A stretch of DNA of 64,000 bases from Cylindrotheca closterium (GCA_933822405.4 CAKOGP040002158.1:148625-212624); one strand, 5' to 3'. Positions 32,925 to 44,570 are shown, numbered from the stretch's first letter. The notes: generated by a model not told the origin, from the letters alone. Program-made: numbers and translations.

Positions 32925-34050
32925 GGTGGGATTAAGATGTACAGTATGTGAATACGATTTTAGTTTGGTCCTGGATGATGTAAGTTGGTTGGCTGGCTGA
33001 TATTAGGAGCGAAGATGAGTGTTTCGGAAGTGAAATGTCACCACGGTGAGATGTGAAATTCTTGATGGTTGCATATTTTCAGCCATTATTCTTCCAGTCG
33101 CGTTTATCGTCGAAGGCGAAGCCTGGCTGGCGCTTCAGGTATCTCACCTACTAAATATTGCATGTGTATCAGACGGAAACCACGCTTTAGCAAGCCCATT
33201 GACTCACGGATTCGTTCGCATTGTTGATGATGGTTCCCAAATGGATGGCAAAGGCAAAGAAAAAGATATGTGGGATTGACTTTCTAAATTCACTCTCTAT
33301 TAGTTTGAATGTTGCTAGATACATTATATTTTGTGTGCTGCGATTCACAGTTTTAGAATCCCACTTCAGGCCAATTGTTAGTACATACTAGAGTTGTTCA
33401 TGACAAAGATGGGATCCACCAGGAGTATTTTCCCAACCATAGTACAATGTTGGTGGCCTTGTTTTCCGCTCTTTGGAAAACAACCGCACCCGTAGATGTT
33501 GATCCATTGTCTCTCATTTGCATCATTGCTCAGTCGTACCATCTTTTCTGGGAACTGATGTGCGATGATTTATTCGACCAATGAACAAACAAGGCCTTAA
33601 GCCTTAACTTAGTACCTGGCTACAGTTCCAAACCTATACCCTTTTCGTATGCAGTCTGCAGGATGTAGAATGTAGGATGTAGAATGTACCGGTAGCATGT
33701 AGCATATGTAACAGTTTCTATGGTCTGCGGTCTGCGAAGTGGCCCATCTTCTTCTCCCACACTGGTAGAGCAGCTTTGCTTTGTTTTTCTTTGTTTGTGT
33801 GTAAGCGAAACGAGACACACATTCGAAACTGCGTCACTCAGTTTTTTGTGTGTCACATGCAGACATATTCAGTTGGATTTGGTGCTTTTATTTAGTATAC
33901 ACTTTTGTGTCGCAGTTGAGCACAAAAAACTTTGCATCTGACTCACTCAGTAGACTTTTCTATTTCTTCTATTTTAGCCTTTATTGAACATTGCAGTACA
34001 GTATGTCACCATTTGCAGACCATGCATATTTAGATGATCTACTGTATTGA
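32925..34050. other. Intergenic
   Basis: The 1.1-kb spacer holds short GTAGAATGTAGGAT-type repeats at 33658-33690 and TACCGGTA at 33687. No gene supported. Confidence 0.5.
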
Positions 34051-37000
34051 CTACAAGCAAACGTGACAGAATGGACCTCGTGGATTCACAGAGAGGTCTG
34101 GATCAGACTTTGTTGGGCAGCTGGATGCCTCGAACGCGCCCTCAACTTTGGCATTGCTGGCCAGGCGAGAGCCCCACACGCAAAGATTCTGATCAAAGGA
34201 AGTTGCTTGGTAGAACAAGACATCCATATCAGTGACCGAAGAAACATCCCAAGATGACAAGTCTTGGTTGAATGATTCTGCCCTGTAGAACATTGCCCAC
34301 ATTGATGTGACAAAAGAAACATCCCAGGATGACAAATCTTGATTGAAGGATGATGCACTCTCAAACATCGAAGCCATGTTTGTCACAGAAGAAACATTCC
34401 AGGATAACAATTCTTGATCAAAAGCTGTTGCTGCGTAAAACATTTCGCTCATATCTGTCACAGAAGAAACATCCCAGGATGACAAGTCTTGATTGAAGGA
34501 TTCAGCACGTTTGAACATTTGCTGCATATTTGTCACGGAAGAAACATCCCAAGATGACAAGTCTTGATTGAATGATGACACACCGTCAAACATTACCTGC
34601 ATGTCTGTTACGGAAGAAACATCCCAAGATGACAAGTCTTGGTTGAAGGATGATGCGCCCCAGAACATTGCCCACATATCGGTGACCGAAGAAACATTCC
34701 AGGATGATAAGTCTTGATTGAAGGATCGTGCCACTTGGAACATTTGCTGCATATTTGTCACAGAAGAAACATCCCATGACGACAAGTCTTCATTGAAAGT
34801 AGACCTAAATAGGAAGAGGGAACTCATACTGGTCACACCTTTGTCAAAACACCAGCTTCCGATAGAGCCATAGGTGTTTTCTACTGATGTCTTTTGCAAT
34901 CCTGTACCAAACCAGTTGTTGACTTCTGTACTAAGTTCACTATTGCTTTGAAAGCATTGGTAGTATACTGTGGGCGTTTGCGAAGGTCTGATAGATGGGG
35001 CGACAGATGAAACCATGCTCGGTTTCGTTGATGGAATGGCAGATGCAACCATGCTTGGTTTGATTGATGGCTTCAACGAGGGATTCATGCTAGGTAGCTT
35101 TGATGGATTGGCAGATGGTGCAATGCTTGGTCCAATTGATGGATTGGCAGATGGAACTTTGCTTGCGAGAGCTGAAGGAGACAAACTAGGTACTCTGGAT
35201 GGGACTTTTGAAGGCGCACTTGAGGGCAAAAGAGTCGGGCCCACGACTGGAGCCACGGTAGGTGATGAAGAGGGTAAATATGACGGACGTACACTTGGCG
35301 GATCGGATGGCACGGCGCTTGGAAGTGCCGATGGAGGTGGTGTTGGACCAGTCACAGGAGCAATGGAAGGGTTCACTGACGGAACTGGCGTGACCATTGA
35401 TGGTGGAGAGCTTGGGGCTTGTGCTGGCATTTGAGTAGGATTCCAAGTTGCCCCTACCACTGGTGCCGCTGTTGCTGATTGATTATCAATGTTGATCAAC
35501 TGTACCTCAGAGAACGGATTGCCCAATCCCAATGGATCTTTCAGGTTGCCATCGTGCTGTTCTTCATCCTTCAGTTTTTCAGTCACTTGTTCAGAGGTCA
35601 GAACGACAATATCTGTCAGCGGGACCGACCCTTTAAAAATTGCAGTTACTTTCACCACAATTCTGTGACATAGGTTCGAGTCTTGTGTGTTGGTACAGAC
35701 CACATCGGGATCCTCTCGACCCGTGACAAATACATTGAATATCACATAACGATTCTCCCCAATGGCAAGTTGTCTTTGTCTCTTCTGTGCGACAACCACT
35801 CTGATCATAGACTGTTCGTTCGCTGTTTGAAGTCGGCGACGATTGACGGTCTGACTGGAACACCCAGCCAAAGGAGGCAAGAGCCTGGTTTGGATGGCTT
35901 CCAAAAGTGTCTGGACTTCTTGCACAGTGATATCGCCATCTGTTTCCAATGTGACATCGAACGCCATGTCAAACTCCCTTTGATCCAAGTCCACCTGCCC
36001 AGTGATTGTTTCATTCCGGGAGATGGCAAGGCAGACGTCTTCACTTGGTGGATCGTATAGCTGAGTCACGGTGGGACTATTGGAAACAGCGCTGGTAGGT
36101 GTGCTTGATATAGCAGAGGTGCCATCGTTAGCAGCAGATGATGGTGCTGTAGTCGGATCTTCAGTGTTACTATTTGCAGCCTTAGAGTCTTCGGTGGTTT
36201 CAGACTTGTTGAGAGCAAAGAACGCACCGACTCCGGCGGCAATCAGAACAACTACACAGACCATAACAACGAGGATATTCCGTTTTCTTCGTTTCGTTCT
36301 CTCCTGTTGCAGCGCTTCTTGCTGTGCGTCTTCGTTTGCTTCTCTTTCTGCTCTTTCAGCATAAAGTCGCTGGTTGAGCTGTTCAATTTCTTCTTCAAAT
36401 TCGCGTCTCACCAGCTGCACTTGTTGTCCTTCTGGGTCATCATCCACGGTTGCTGCCTCCAGCATGCCTCCAGTCATGGAAACTGTTCGTGCCTGATTCG
36501 ACGACCTAGAAGCTCTTTCTTCTTTTCTTCGCTCGCGATGAGTCATCCGATCCTCGGGAACAACTGCTGGATTCGAAGATCGGGTAGACCTTCGCCCCTT
36601 CTTTCGATCTGCAGGAACACTGCCATCATTCTCAGGCAGAGCTCCAGGTTTGGATGCCTTCTCGGCGCTTCGCTCCTTTCTACGATCACCCGAATTGTTG
36701 GTTGCGTTCAAATCAGGAATAGCACCAGGTTTGCTTGCCCTCGCGGCGCTTTGTTCCTTTCTACGATCGCCAGGGCTTTTCTTTGGTGATCTTTGTTTGG
36801 GTTCACTACGAAGCTCCCGAGTACTTCCAGTGCTTCTCTCGCTCTTCTCAATGTAGGACGATTCGGAAGGATCGCATTCAGTTTCTCGTGTTTTCGATCT
36901 TCTAGAAGAAGAAGACCTACGAGAGGATCTCCCAGAGTCTTTCTTGGGCGATCTTGACCCATGAGTAGATCTATGATGGGACCCAGTGCTTCTCTCGCTC

Positions 37001-37236
37001 TTCTCAAAGTAGGATGTGTGCGATGATTCGGAAGGCTCTTCATCGGCTTCTCGTGCTTTCGACCTTCTGCTAGAAGATCTCTTGTTGCTTCTCTCGCTCT
37101 TCTCAATGTAGGATGCATATGACGATTCGGAAGGCTCTTCATCGACCTCTCGTGCTTTCGATTGACGAGAAGACCTTTCAATGGATCGCGACGACTTGTG
37201 TCGTCCTGAGGAGTGCTCTTTCTGTTTCTTTGGCAT
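34051..37236 (-). CDS. Large type II surface protein with BspA/DUF285-type repeats
   Basis: A 1,061-residue single-exon protein. The cytosolic part (1-317) is basic and contains two repeat families: an SKAREVDEEPSESS unit ending EKSERS (three copies) and a DRRKERSAxxASKPG unit (about four). A short coiled-coil (EFEEEIEQLNQRLYAERAE) and a TM at about 318-341 follow. The ectodomain starts with the unknown domain shared with 18354-19229 (DPPSEDVCLAI, LLPPLAGCSS), then a PSxxPS stalk (about 599-752). It ends with nine 25-residue repeats of the type FNQDLSSWDVSSVTDM, matching the DUF285/BspA-like surface repeat family of bacteria and protists. Adhesion or surface recognition is likely (inference from family). 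The last repeat is degenerate and ends in a Cys-containing tail. Confidence 0.85.
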   Translation of the reverse strand: MPKKQKEHSSGRHKSSRSIERSSRQSKAREVDEEPSESSYASYIEKSERSNKRSSSRRSKAREADEEPSESSHTSYFEKSERSTGSHHRSTHGSRSPKKDSGRSSRRSSSSRRSKTRETECDPSESSYIEKSERSTGSTRELRSEPKQRSPKKSPGDRRKEQSAARASKPGAIPDLNATNNSGDRRKERSAEKASKPGALPENDGSVPADRKKGRRSTRSSNPAVVPEDRMTHRERRKEERASRSSNQARTVSMTGGMLEAATVDDDPEGQQVQLVRREFEEEIEQLNQRLYAERAEREANEDAQQEALQQERTKRRKRNILVVMVCVVVLIAAGVGAFFALNKSETTEDSKAANSNTEDPTTAPSSAANDGTSAISSTPTSAVSNSPTVTQLYDPPSEDVCLAISRNETITGQVDLDQREFDMAFDVTLETDGDITVQEVQTLLEAIQTRLLPPLAGCSSQTVNRRRLQTANEQSMIRVVVAQKRQRQLAIGENRYVIFNVFVTGREDPDVVCTNTQDSNLCHRIVVKVTAIFKGSVPLTDIVVLTSEQVTEKLKDEEQHDGNLKDPLGLGNPFSEVQLINIDNQSATAAPVVGATWNPTQMPAQAPSSPPSMVTPVPSVNPSIAPVTGPTPPPSALPSAVPSDPPSVRPSYLPSSSPTVAPVVGPTLLPSSAPSKVPSRVPSLSPSALASKVPSANPSIGPSIAPSANPSKLPSMNPSLKPSIKPSMVASAIPSTKPSMVSSVAPSIRPSQTPTVYYQCFQSNSELSTEVNNWFGTGLQKTSVENTYGSIGSWCFDKGVTSMSSLFLFRSTFNEDLSSWDVSSVTNMQQMFQVARSFNQDLSSWNVSSVTDMWAMFWGASSFNQDLSSWDVSSVTDMQVMFDGVSSFNQDLSSWDVSSVTNMQQMFKRAESFNQDLSSWDVSSVTDMSEMFYAATAFDQELLSWNVSSVTNMASMFESASSFNQDLSSWDVSFVTSMWAMFYRAESFNQDLSSWDVSSVTDMDVLFYQATSFDQNLCVWGSRLASNAKVEGAFEASSCPTKSDPDLSVNPRGPFCHVCL
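34125..34830 (-). repeat. 75-bp coding repeats of the DUF285 array
   Basis: Near-identical 75-bp units encode the FNQDLSSWDV repeats; GAAGAAACATCCCA(A/G)GATGACAAGTC recurs with few changes, mostly in the variable loop codons. High DNA identity argues for recent expansion or gene conversion. Confidence 0.9.
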
Positions 37237-38318
37237 GATAAGGATTGCGAACTTGCCAAGAATATAACCTACTGTATTTGTTTATGTTGCTTTTGAATTT
37301 TCCATTTCGAAACACGACGGCTATTATTTTCAACCCAAAGGTATAGAACGACGAATTATGGCATAGAACAGTAGAAGTTTTGTTATATGCGAATCATTTA
37401 TTGGGCAATCGGCTCTTATGGTTTTAATCGTGGACAATTGTTCACACATGTTTAAGGTTTTGCTATAAAGCGGCAAGATTTATTCACAGGCTCTATCACT
37501 GTTTTTTAAAATTGTGGTTCAAATAGAAATCATATGGGAATATATTACTCCTCGATATATATTATACATAATATATAAAAGGCCACCGCGCGGTACCGCG
37601 GATGAAGAAAAAAATCTTCTTGCAACAAAGAGCAAAATATATGTGTCGCATCCATGTTTTCACCCTCTATACTACTCGTCCCGTTCCCAATATCCCGCTC
37701 ATCCTTTTACATACGGTATCGTGCCATCCTCGTCGTGATTTGCGGCAGTAGAGAAGTGCGACAGTGTTAGGAAAACGGGTTAGAAGACATCATTCCCTGC
37801 CATAAAAGACCGAACCATCAAATCATACCGGTACCAAACAGCAAGTTGGATAATATGGTCCAAAGGCAAGCAATTTCATTGCATGAACAAAGGTACAACA
37901 GATCGTCACCAAAACCAACAGGTTTGTAGCTGGGTATGTCAGGATCCCCTAAATTTTCTTCTTGTCCGCGAAAGGAACTACGAACCAAAGCCATAGACTT
38001 GAAATCGTTGCTGAATCATCTGGAATGACGCCATTCCCTTCGATGGTTGGTTGGTTTGTAGAATTGGATTGTGCTTCTGTGGTAGTGGCATGACATGGCC
38101 CGGCTCCATTCAAGGATTCACCAACAGCATCATTCCACAAGCCAAGCCACCAACATCCTCCCACGAAATTCCAAGAGTCAAAAGTACGGGCTTGTTGTTG
38201 TTCACGATGCTTTGGCGCAGCTCTTCGACGGTGGCGATGGATGAATTGTTGCCATCATTGAAACGGCAAATTAGACAATCCGCAATCTTTGTATTCGTCG
38301 TTGCACCACAACATTTGT
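37237..38318. other. Intergenic
   Basis: No supported gene. It has a TATATATTATACATAATATATAA stretch near 37556-37580 and TACCGGTA at 37826. The distal part may be further decay of the LRR relic next to it. Confidence 0.45.
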
Positions 38319-38830
38319 TTAGTAGCTAGAGAGTGCACCTGTCAAAAGCCGTGTCGTCAACCCTTTCGTCTTTTTTTGCTCGTGTAGGAAAACATTCAAT
38401 ATTGACAAGAGACTTCCAGTTGAAAAAGGGTTATTGCCTTCTTCAATGCTGAAGGGTTTGCTCAATGAGACTTCTACCGTGACCAACTCGGAACATTCGT
38501 AAAATGCTTGGGAGTCAATGCGCTTCAAGGTATTATACTAGGTAGGCGGACTGCTTGTAGCTCTGATTGGAATGAGCAAATGCTGGTCTTGGAATCTCGC
38601 ACAAAGAGTGGTGAGAAGCCAAGATTCACCTCCAGTGAACTCTTACAATAAGCAAAGACCTGTACTTCCAATGCTTTCAAACTTGATGGCGCGGTGACTC
38701 TTTTAAAGCCATAGTCCAGCCGGAAATTTCTTCAAAATGCTTCTTTCCCAATGGTTTTTACTGTGCGTGGGATTGTTCCCATCGTTCAGAGTGACTTCTT
38801 GCAGTTTATAGCGATTGCATCATCCACAAG
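38319..38830 (-). pseudogene. Relic of a BspA-type LRR (LRR_5) gene
   Basis: Translated fragments in different minus-strand frames keep the LRR_5 pattern L-x-x-I-x-x-x-A-F-x-x-C-x-x-L: KRIDSQAFYECSELVTVEV (about 38455-38528), SSLKALEVQVFAYCKSSLEV (about 38625-38690) and TIGKEAF (about 38745-38765). Stops and frameshifts separate them. Too decayed to give a product. Confidence 0.55.
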
Positions 38831-39350
38831 ACACAGAGTACACAGGTCTTGCACATAATTGTTTGGTACGATTTAGTTTCTCTTTCGTTTCACATACAGC
38901 GGTAAATACCGCACTCGTTAAGGTCGTAATATGATATCATGTTGGGGAAGGACAACGGGGCGCAATACTTTGCTACGTGATGATGACGACTCGATTGCGT
39001 GTTGAGTGCTTCACACGGTTTTTGTTGTTGTCATTCATAAAGGGAGCATTCGCTTGTACTACCCTAACCCTTACCCCTTCTACAGCTATTTGGAGCTGGC
39101 TGAATTTGAACACGATGGAACTTCGAAAGTTCTTTCCAACTCCTCCCAAAATTGTGAAAATTGACAAGTTCTCGTTGTTCTTTCGGAAGATATCGTTCCG
39201 ATCCGCTCCGATCGCTGACGTGTGTTATCTGTCGCATCGTTTTTACGCACATCTCTCTCATATCTTTTCATTCTTTTTCATTCCACTAACAAAAGGTTAA
39301 CCCCAGTCCTCACACAAGCAAAGCACATATTAACATACACATTCCCCATC
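38831..39350. other. Intergenic, promoter of amidase gene
   Basis: No gene seen; ends in an AC-rich leader before the ATG at 39351. Confidence 0.5.
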
Positions 39351-40670
39351 ATGTCTCGTCACGGTGATATCTCAAGCTCGGAAGACACAGTTGGAGTCTG
39401 TGTCTTCCAATACCCCATGCCTCGTCTTCATACGAACGAAGAAGTCATGGAAAATGCCAAAAAGATTTGCGAGGTTGTCAAGGGAGTCAAAATGGGTTTG
39501 CCAGGTATGGATCTCATTGTCTTTCCGGAATATTCCACTATGGGGATCATGTACGATCGTCAAGAAATGTTCGATACAGCTTGTGCGATTCCTGGGCCTC
39601 TCACGGATATGTTCGGGAAGGCCTGTAAGGAGGCTGGCGTCTGGGGAGTCTTTTCCTTGACGGGAGAGCAACACGAGGAACATCCCAAGAAGAACCCGTA
39701 CAATACCCTTGTTCTCATCAACGATCAAGGTGAGATTGTTCAAAAGTATAGAAAGCTCTTGCCATGGACACCCATCGAAGGTTGGACTCCAGGTAATCTT
39801 GGAACGATTGTCACAGAGGGCCCAAAAGGAATGAAAGTATCCATGATTATTTGTGATGATGGCAACTATCCTGAAATCTGGAGGTAAGTTCATTGATGAG
39901 CGTATATGCTGCATCTATATTGCTGGACGTCATGGCTCTGCAGTCCTCTAACAAAATTCTCTTTCTTTTTCCTCCTCCTCCTCCTCCTTCACTTTAGAAA
40001 CTGCGCCGTCCATGGAGCAGAATTGATCATTCGTCCTCAAGGATACATGTACCCAGCAAAGGATCAACAAGTCCAAGTTTCCAAGACAATGGCCTGGTGC
40101 AACAACGTGTACGTTGCGGTTGCGAATGCATCCGGATTTGATGGAGTCTACACATACTTTGGCCATTCCGCTGTTATTGGATGCGATGGACGAACTCTAG
40201 GAGAATGTGGTACAGAAGACAATGGCATCCAATATGCCCAATTGTCTATTTCGGAAATCCGTGACATGCGCAAGAATGATCAATCCCAGGTATGTCTGTT
40301 TGTCGCTATTGCTGTTGCTATTGCTGTTGGTTTGTCATCTTTTGCTTGTTTGGTGGGTTCTTTCTGATTCGTATTTTCATAATTTCCGTCGAAACTTTAT
40401 TTTATATAGAATCAACTTTTCAAATTGCTCCATCGGGGATACACTGGTGTCTACGCCAATGGGGATGGTTCCAAGGGAGTTGCTGAATGTCCATTTGATT
40501 TCTACAAGACATGGGTGAATGATCCATTGGAGGCTCAACGAATGGTCGAGAAGATTACCAGACCGACCATTGGCGTGTCGTGTTGCCCAGTGGCTGGTAT
40601 CCCTCAACCTTCGGAAGAACATGAAGAACACGACATTGCGGAACTTGCTCACGAGCTGAACCTTCAGTGA
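39351..40670 (+). CDS. Aliphatic amidase (nitrilase superfamily, AmiE type), 3 exons
   Basis: Exons 39351-39883, 39998-40289 and 40410-40670 give 361 residues; the introns are 114 and 120 bp. The protein is highly similar by eye to bacterial aliphatic amidases/formamidases. The catalytic triad is present at Glu60 (FPEYSTMG), Lys135 (KYRKLLPW) and Cys168 ([13 protein letters not shown]), nearly the same positions as AmiE (Glu59, Lys134, Cys166). Further AmiE signatures are [40 protein letters not shown] and [12 protein letters not shown]. It would hydrolyse short amides to acid plus ammonia, useful for nitrogen scavenging. No leader peptide is seen, so it is probably cytosolic. The bacterial-type sequence with introns suggests an old horizontal transfer (inference). 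Confidence 0.9.
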
Positions 40671-40812
40671 AACGTTCGTATCGTATCCTGCTGTGGAAGA
40701 AGAACACGATAGATGCTGGTATACTATTGGATTTCTCTCTAAAGTGTATTTATTCGTTATCTATCTTCATCATCATTATTATCAATATATAAGTTCACAG
40801 TCACACTTATAT

Positions 40813-42696
40813 TCAATAGTAATTGCAAGTGGTACAACACGGGCAATCCACATTTTCACAATCCGCTTGCAAATAGGCCAGTCTTTGTTCACAAAGTGGA
40901 TAGGGTATAAATCCATCCAAATTGGGGTTGAAACTAAGATTCATTCCACGCAACAAGGTCATGTGCCACAAGCTAGAGGGGACGGTACCACTGAGTTGGT
41001 TCCGATCCAAATTAAGCAATCGGGCTTCCACCATTTTTCCCCATTCGTTTGGAATGGTCGAGCTAAATCGGTTTCGTTCCAATCCAATCGTTCGCAAGAT
41101 GGTCAATTTTCCCATTTCACTGGGCAAGGGTCCTGACAGGTCATTCACACCCAGGCCCAAGAACACAAGTTGACTTAGTCTTCCCAACTGGGTGGGAAGG
41201 CTTCCTGTAAGGTCATTTCGTGTCAGCTCCAAACGTTCCAATTTCGAAAGCAAGGCAAGTTCCGTGGGTATGGTCCCATGGAATTCATTGTCGTACAAGA
41301 AGATAAAGGCCAAATGATTCGACAGCAAGGCAAGTTCAGTTGGAATGGTACCTGCTAGATTCTGTGACCTCAAGTCAATTCGTTGGTAAAGTCCTTGGTC
41401 ATTGCACAAGGCGTCGTTCCCTTGTTGGGTAAAGAACCAAGTACATTCGTTCGTGTATTGAACCCACGAAGACGACAGAGCTTCCGGCAACGCCAATTGA
41501 GTTGGCTGGCCACTTCGTCCAATGGCCAAATTCGCGTTTTCCCAATCGGCATCTTTTAGGCCCAAGGCAAAGGTTGCCAAGGTCCATCGTTGCAAGAGTC
41601 TTGCGCTGTTGTACGAATCAAAGTTGGGATCCCGAATCAGCCAGTCCAAGGCTTGATATTGGGGCGTATCGGATCGTGACAACGTGGTCACGGCGGACAA
41701 GGGCGATTCGGCTTCCAACACTTGAAGAAACTTGGTGCGAGCCCGTTGGACAGAGATACTTTCGGGTGTGGGAGGAAAGGTCGGAACCACATTTGGAGTT
41801 GGTGGGGCTGTGGGAACCGGTGTGGGTGCTGGAGTGGGAACCGGTGTGGGTACTGGAGTGGGGCGTGCAGTAGGCCGTCCTGTGGGTGTAAGAGTGATTC
41901 GTGGAGTCGGCGATGGCGTTTGTTTGGTGGGTGCAGCAGTCGGTGTTAGTGTTGCTACTTTGCGTGTAGGTGTCATTGTGGGCGATGGTTCTGTAATGCC
42001 ATTTCCTGGTCTAATGGTGGGTGCCATTGTAGTTGGCAGCTTGGTGGCCACAACATCGAATCGGGTAGGGATTCGCGTTGGACTGAGAGAAGGTTCCCCC
42101 CAAACCGAAGACTCTTCTTCGATCGAGGATCCATCAACACCGACTGCTAGAGTATCATTGGTCTTGAGGGCAATCAACCAAATGGCCAACCCTGTAATGA
42201 TTGCCAGTAGCAGCAGTGACATGACAATCACCACGATGTACAAGTCACGATAGGAGACGGTACGATTGGAAGCACCACCACTGCTGTTGCTTAGGCTGGC
42301 AGGAGTGTTGTTATTTTTCCCTCCGTGCAGCTGCCGCATGACCTCGCCGGATTTGTTGTTTAACCTCTGTTTGTAGCTGTATTTGGGAAGACTAGGTGCT
42401 TCTTCGTCTGCAAATCGATCGGGATCAAAGGATGGCCGAAACATGGCAATGGGTGGATCATCACGTGTCATTAAGCTCTGATCTCGACCAAGAGTACTAA
42501 TGGTGCGTTGATCGTCCCAGTTTTCTGCATTGATGAGATAATCCGGAGGAGGTACGGCTCTTTCAGCCCGCTGCTGTTGTTGCTGTTGTTGTTGCTGCTG
42601 CGCGACTGAGACTCGTTGTGGTAGCGGATTTGGGTTACTGGCGAGAATGGCATCAATGTCAAATTCCAACGATGGCTCGTCACGTTGATCGCTCAT
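40813..42696 (-). CDS. LRR membrane protein with Thr/Pro stalk
   Basis: A 627-residue single-exon protein. The cytosolic head (1-150) has a Gln run of about 10 residues. A TM (about 152-178) is followed by a 100-residue Thr/Pro stalk (PTPVPTPAPTPVPT and similar), a helical N-cap segment beginning RARTKFLQVLEAESPLS, and then LRRs at about 435-600 of the plant-type GTIPTELALLSKLERL pattern, closed by a Cys-rich end (CENVDCPCCTTC). This is the common diatom LRR surface-protein architecture; the ligand is unknown. It is a single-exon gene, whereas the second LRR gene at 48658-50950 has introns between LRRs. Confidence 0.85.
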   Translation of the reverse strand: MSDQRDEPSLEFDIDAILASNPNPLPQRVSVAQQQQQQQQQQRAERAVPPPDYLINAENWDDQRTISTLGRDQSLMTRDDPPIAMFRPSFDPDRFADEEAPSLPKYSYKQRLNNKSGEVMRQLHGGKNNNTPASLSNSSGGASNRTVSYRDLYIVVIVMSLLLLAIITGLAIWLIALKTNDTLAVGVDGSSIEEESSVWGEPSLSPTRIPTRFDVVATKLPTTMAPTIRPGNGITEPSPTMTPTRKVATLTPTAAPTKQTPSPTPRITLTPTGRPTARPTPVPTPVPTPAPTPVPTAPPTPNVVPTFPPTPESISVQRARTKFLQVLEAESPLSAVTTLSRSDTPQYQALDWLIRDPNFDSYNSARLLQRWTLATFALGLKDADWENANLAIGRSGQPTQLALPEALSSSWVQYTNECTWFFTQQGNDALCNDQGLYQRIDLRSQNLAGTIPTELALLSNHLAFIFLYDNEFHGTIPTELALLSKLERLELTRNDLTGSLPTQLGRLSQLVFLGLGVNDLSGPLPSEMGKLTILRTIGLERNRFSSTIPNEWGKMVEARLLNLDRNQLSGTVPSSLWHMTLLRGMNLSFNPNLDGFIPYPLCEQRLAYLQADCENVDCPCCTTCNYY

Positions 42697-43682
42697 TGTC
42701 TAGAATGTTGCAGGCGGGATAATGTATATGTGCGATAATGGTGAAGATGATGATAATAATATTACTGTAACGCTGCTGATAAGACGTGTTTAATTTTTTT
42801 GACCCGGAAGGTGAATTATGTGATGACTTTCGAAACAATAACACGCAGTCTTCCAGTCTTGCCTTTTTCACGTACGATACACATGCATAACTGCACCTTG
42901 CGTGACTTCGAAGTGATGGTTTCGATTGGACAGTGGGATCCGGGTTTCTTTAGTAATGATCATGCGTGACCGAATCTTGTTAATTGTTCCATGTCAAGGA
43001 TGTCGTTTGTGACATCGAAGCACATGCAAAATTCAAATCTTGCGAGAACCACGACAAACGGATAGGAGAAGAATATAATACCGTTGATGTTGGAAGAGAG
43101 AGAGAGAGAGAGAGACTGAATCTCCTTTTGCCTACTGCAACGATGGCCATAAATGGCTTGACAATGACGACAAAAATACACATAACTGGAAGAATGAACG
43201 AATCAAGCTATATTCTAGTCGGTTCCCGTACTATAACGTACTACTTGACCCTTGATCATGGCGCCTTGATCATGGGGTCGTTGACAATGATGCTGCCTGA
43301 TAATAATCTGAGAAGAAAATGAAGGGAATCTCTCGACACCATTGAAACACGCACACAAAACCGAAAATTTCGTTCCACTCCCAGCGCGGCACCGTTTTCG
43401 AACATCCAGTTCCGAAAAATAGCCTCCCCGACAGTAATTTCACTGGATTAATATTTCAACAAACGATGGTGCTGGGATTATCTGCGATCATTTCTGAAGA
43501 AAATGACATGAATCAATCCAGCCCAGGTCTTTGTGCGGGAGCGAGTCAGTCGACATCCAAAAAGCCAAGACTGGTTCAACGGTTGTACTATGTGGCCCCA
43601 TTTTCGATGGATTGTGCGATTCATTCGGATACCCACAGAATTTCCCAACCCACAGGAGGCGATACCCAGGAATATACGGAAA
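42697..43682. other. Intergenic with GA repeat
   Basis: No gene supported. A (GA)n run of about 22 bp lies at 43093-43116 and a duplicated CTTGATCATGG at 43251-43275. Confidence 0.5.
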
Positions 43683-44085
43683 ATGATTCAGGAAGACGAC
43701 AACAACGGCAATGACAACTCAAACCAAGCAACTCGTCGTGTGAACATTAAAGTTGGTGGCACAATCTTCACTGCGAATGCCGACACGATAATGCAGTATC
43801 CTGACACCATGATGGGATCCATTTTGAATTTTGTCCAAACGTTGGAACAACAACCATGATATCTTCTTGGATCGTGATCCAGTCCGCTTCCGATACATTC
43901 TGGATTTCTATCGCAACGCAAGAATGGTGATTCCTCATACAATTTCAAAAGAGGAAATGCTTGCCGAAATGTAAAACTTTTCTCTTCCGCTGCAGAAAGA
44001 AGACATACAATACGATACGAACAGTATTGCAAATATGAGGAGTGCAATCTACTTTTTCGAAACTCAGTATCTAGAGCCAACGTGA
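43683..44085 (+). pseudogene. BTB/T1-domain (KCTD-like) pseudogene
   Basis: The reading RRVNIKVGGTIFTANADTI, then (after a one-base frame change near 43857) IFLDRDPVRFRYILDFYRNA and IPHTISKEEMLAEM, is a K+-channel tetramerisation/BTB domain. A TAA at about 43972 interrupts the frame, after which NFSLPLQKEDIQYDTNSI continues to a stop at 44083. One frameshift and one nonsense codon argue for a pseudogene. Confidence 0.65.
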
Positions 44086-44570
44086 AGAAGACTGCACGCG
44101 AAGGTTCTATTGTTGCATCATATGCGTCTATGATACATCTTTCTATCTTCACCCAAAGTAATGTCCCCCAAATCTCTTCGATACACATTAATATGAAATA
44201 CAACCAGAGAAGGTGACGTGTACGTCAGCCACTTTAAAAGCCTTCCACAGCCTGTGCATGGAATTCCTCCCCGAACTCCGGAACGACAAACTTCCGGGCT
44301 TGAGCCTTTTGCAACATTGATAAACTGCTCAGCGGGGACTGTGTTCTTCTTTGTCTTGCGTACTACTTATAGTCTTTTTCAAGATAGAAAAGTGCCGTCT
44401 GAGCTATAACTCAGCCGATAAAAGGTGTCAAGATTCCACGCGCAAAAGATTCATCACGCTTATTCTCAAAAAATGCTGCTCACTTTTCCCAAAGGTGTCA
44501 CAAATTTCAAGAACCAACAGCATTTCAAGAGCGAACTCAGTACAAGCTACTAAAGACAAAGCTTAACAGG
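44086..44570. other. Intergenic
   Basis: Nothing recognisable between the BTB relic and the next open frame. Confidence 0.4.

Noticed and set aside
34970..35434. 154-codon Gly/Asp frame opposite the PSxxPS stalk
   Set aside because: Complement of the Pro/Ser repeat codons; the minus-strand frame is continuous over 1,061 residues.
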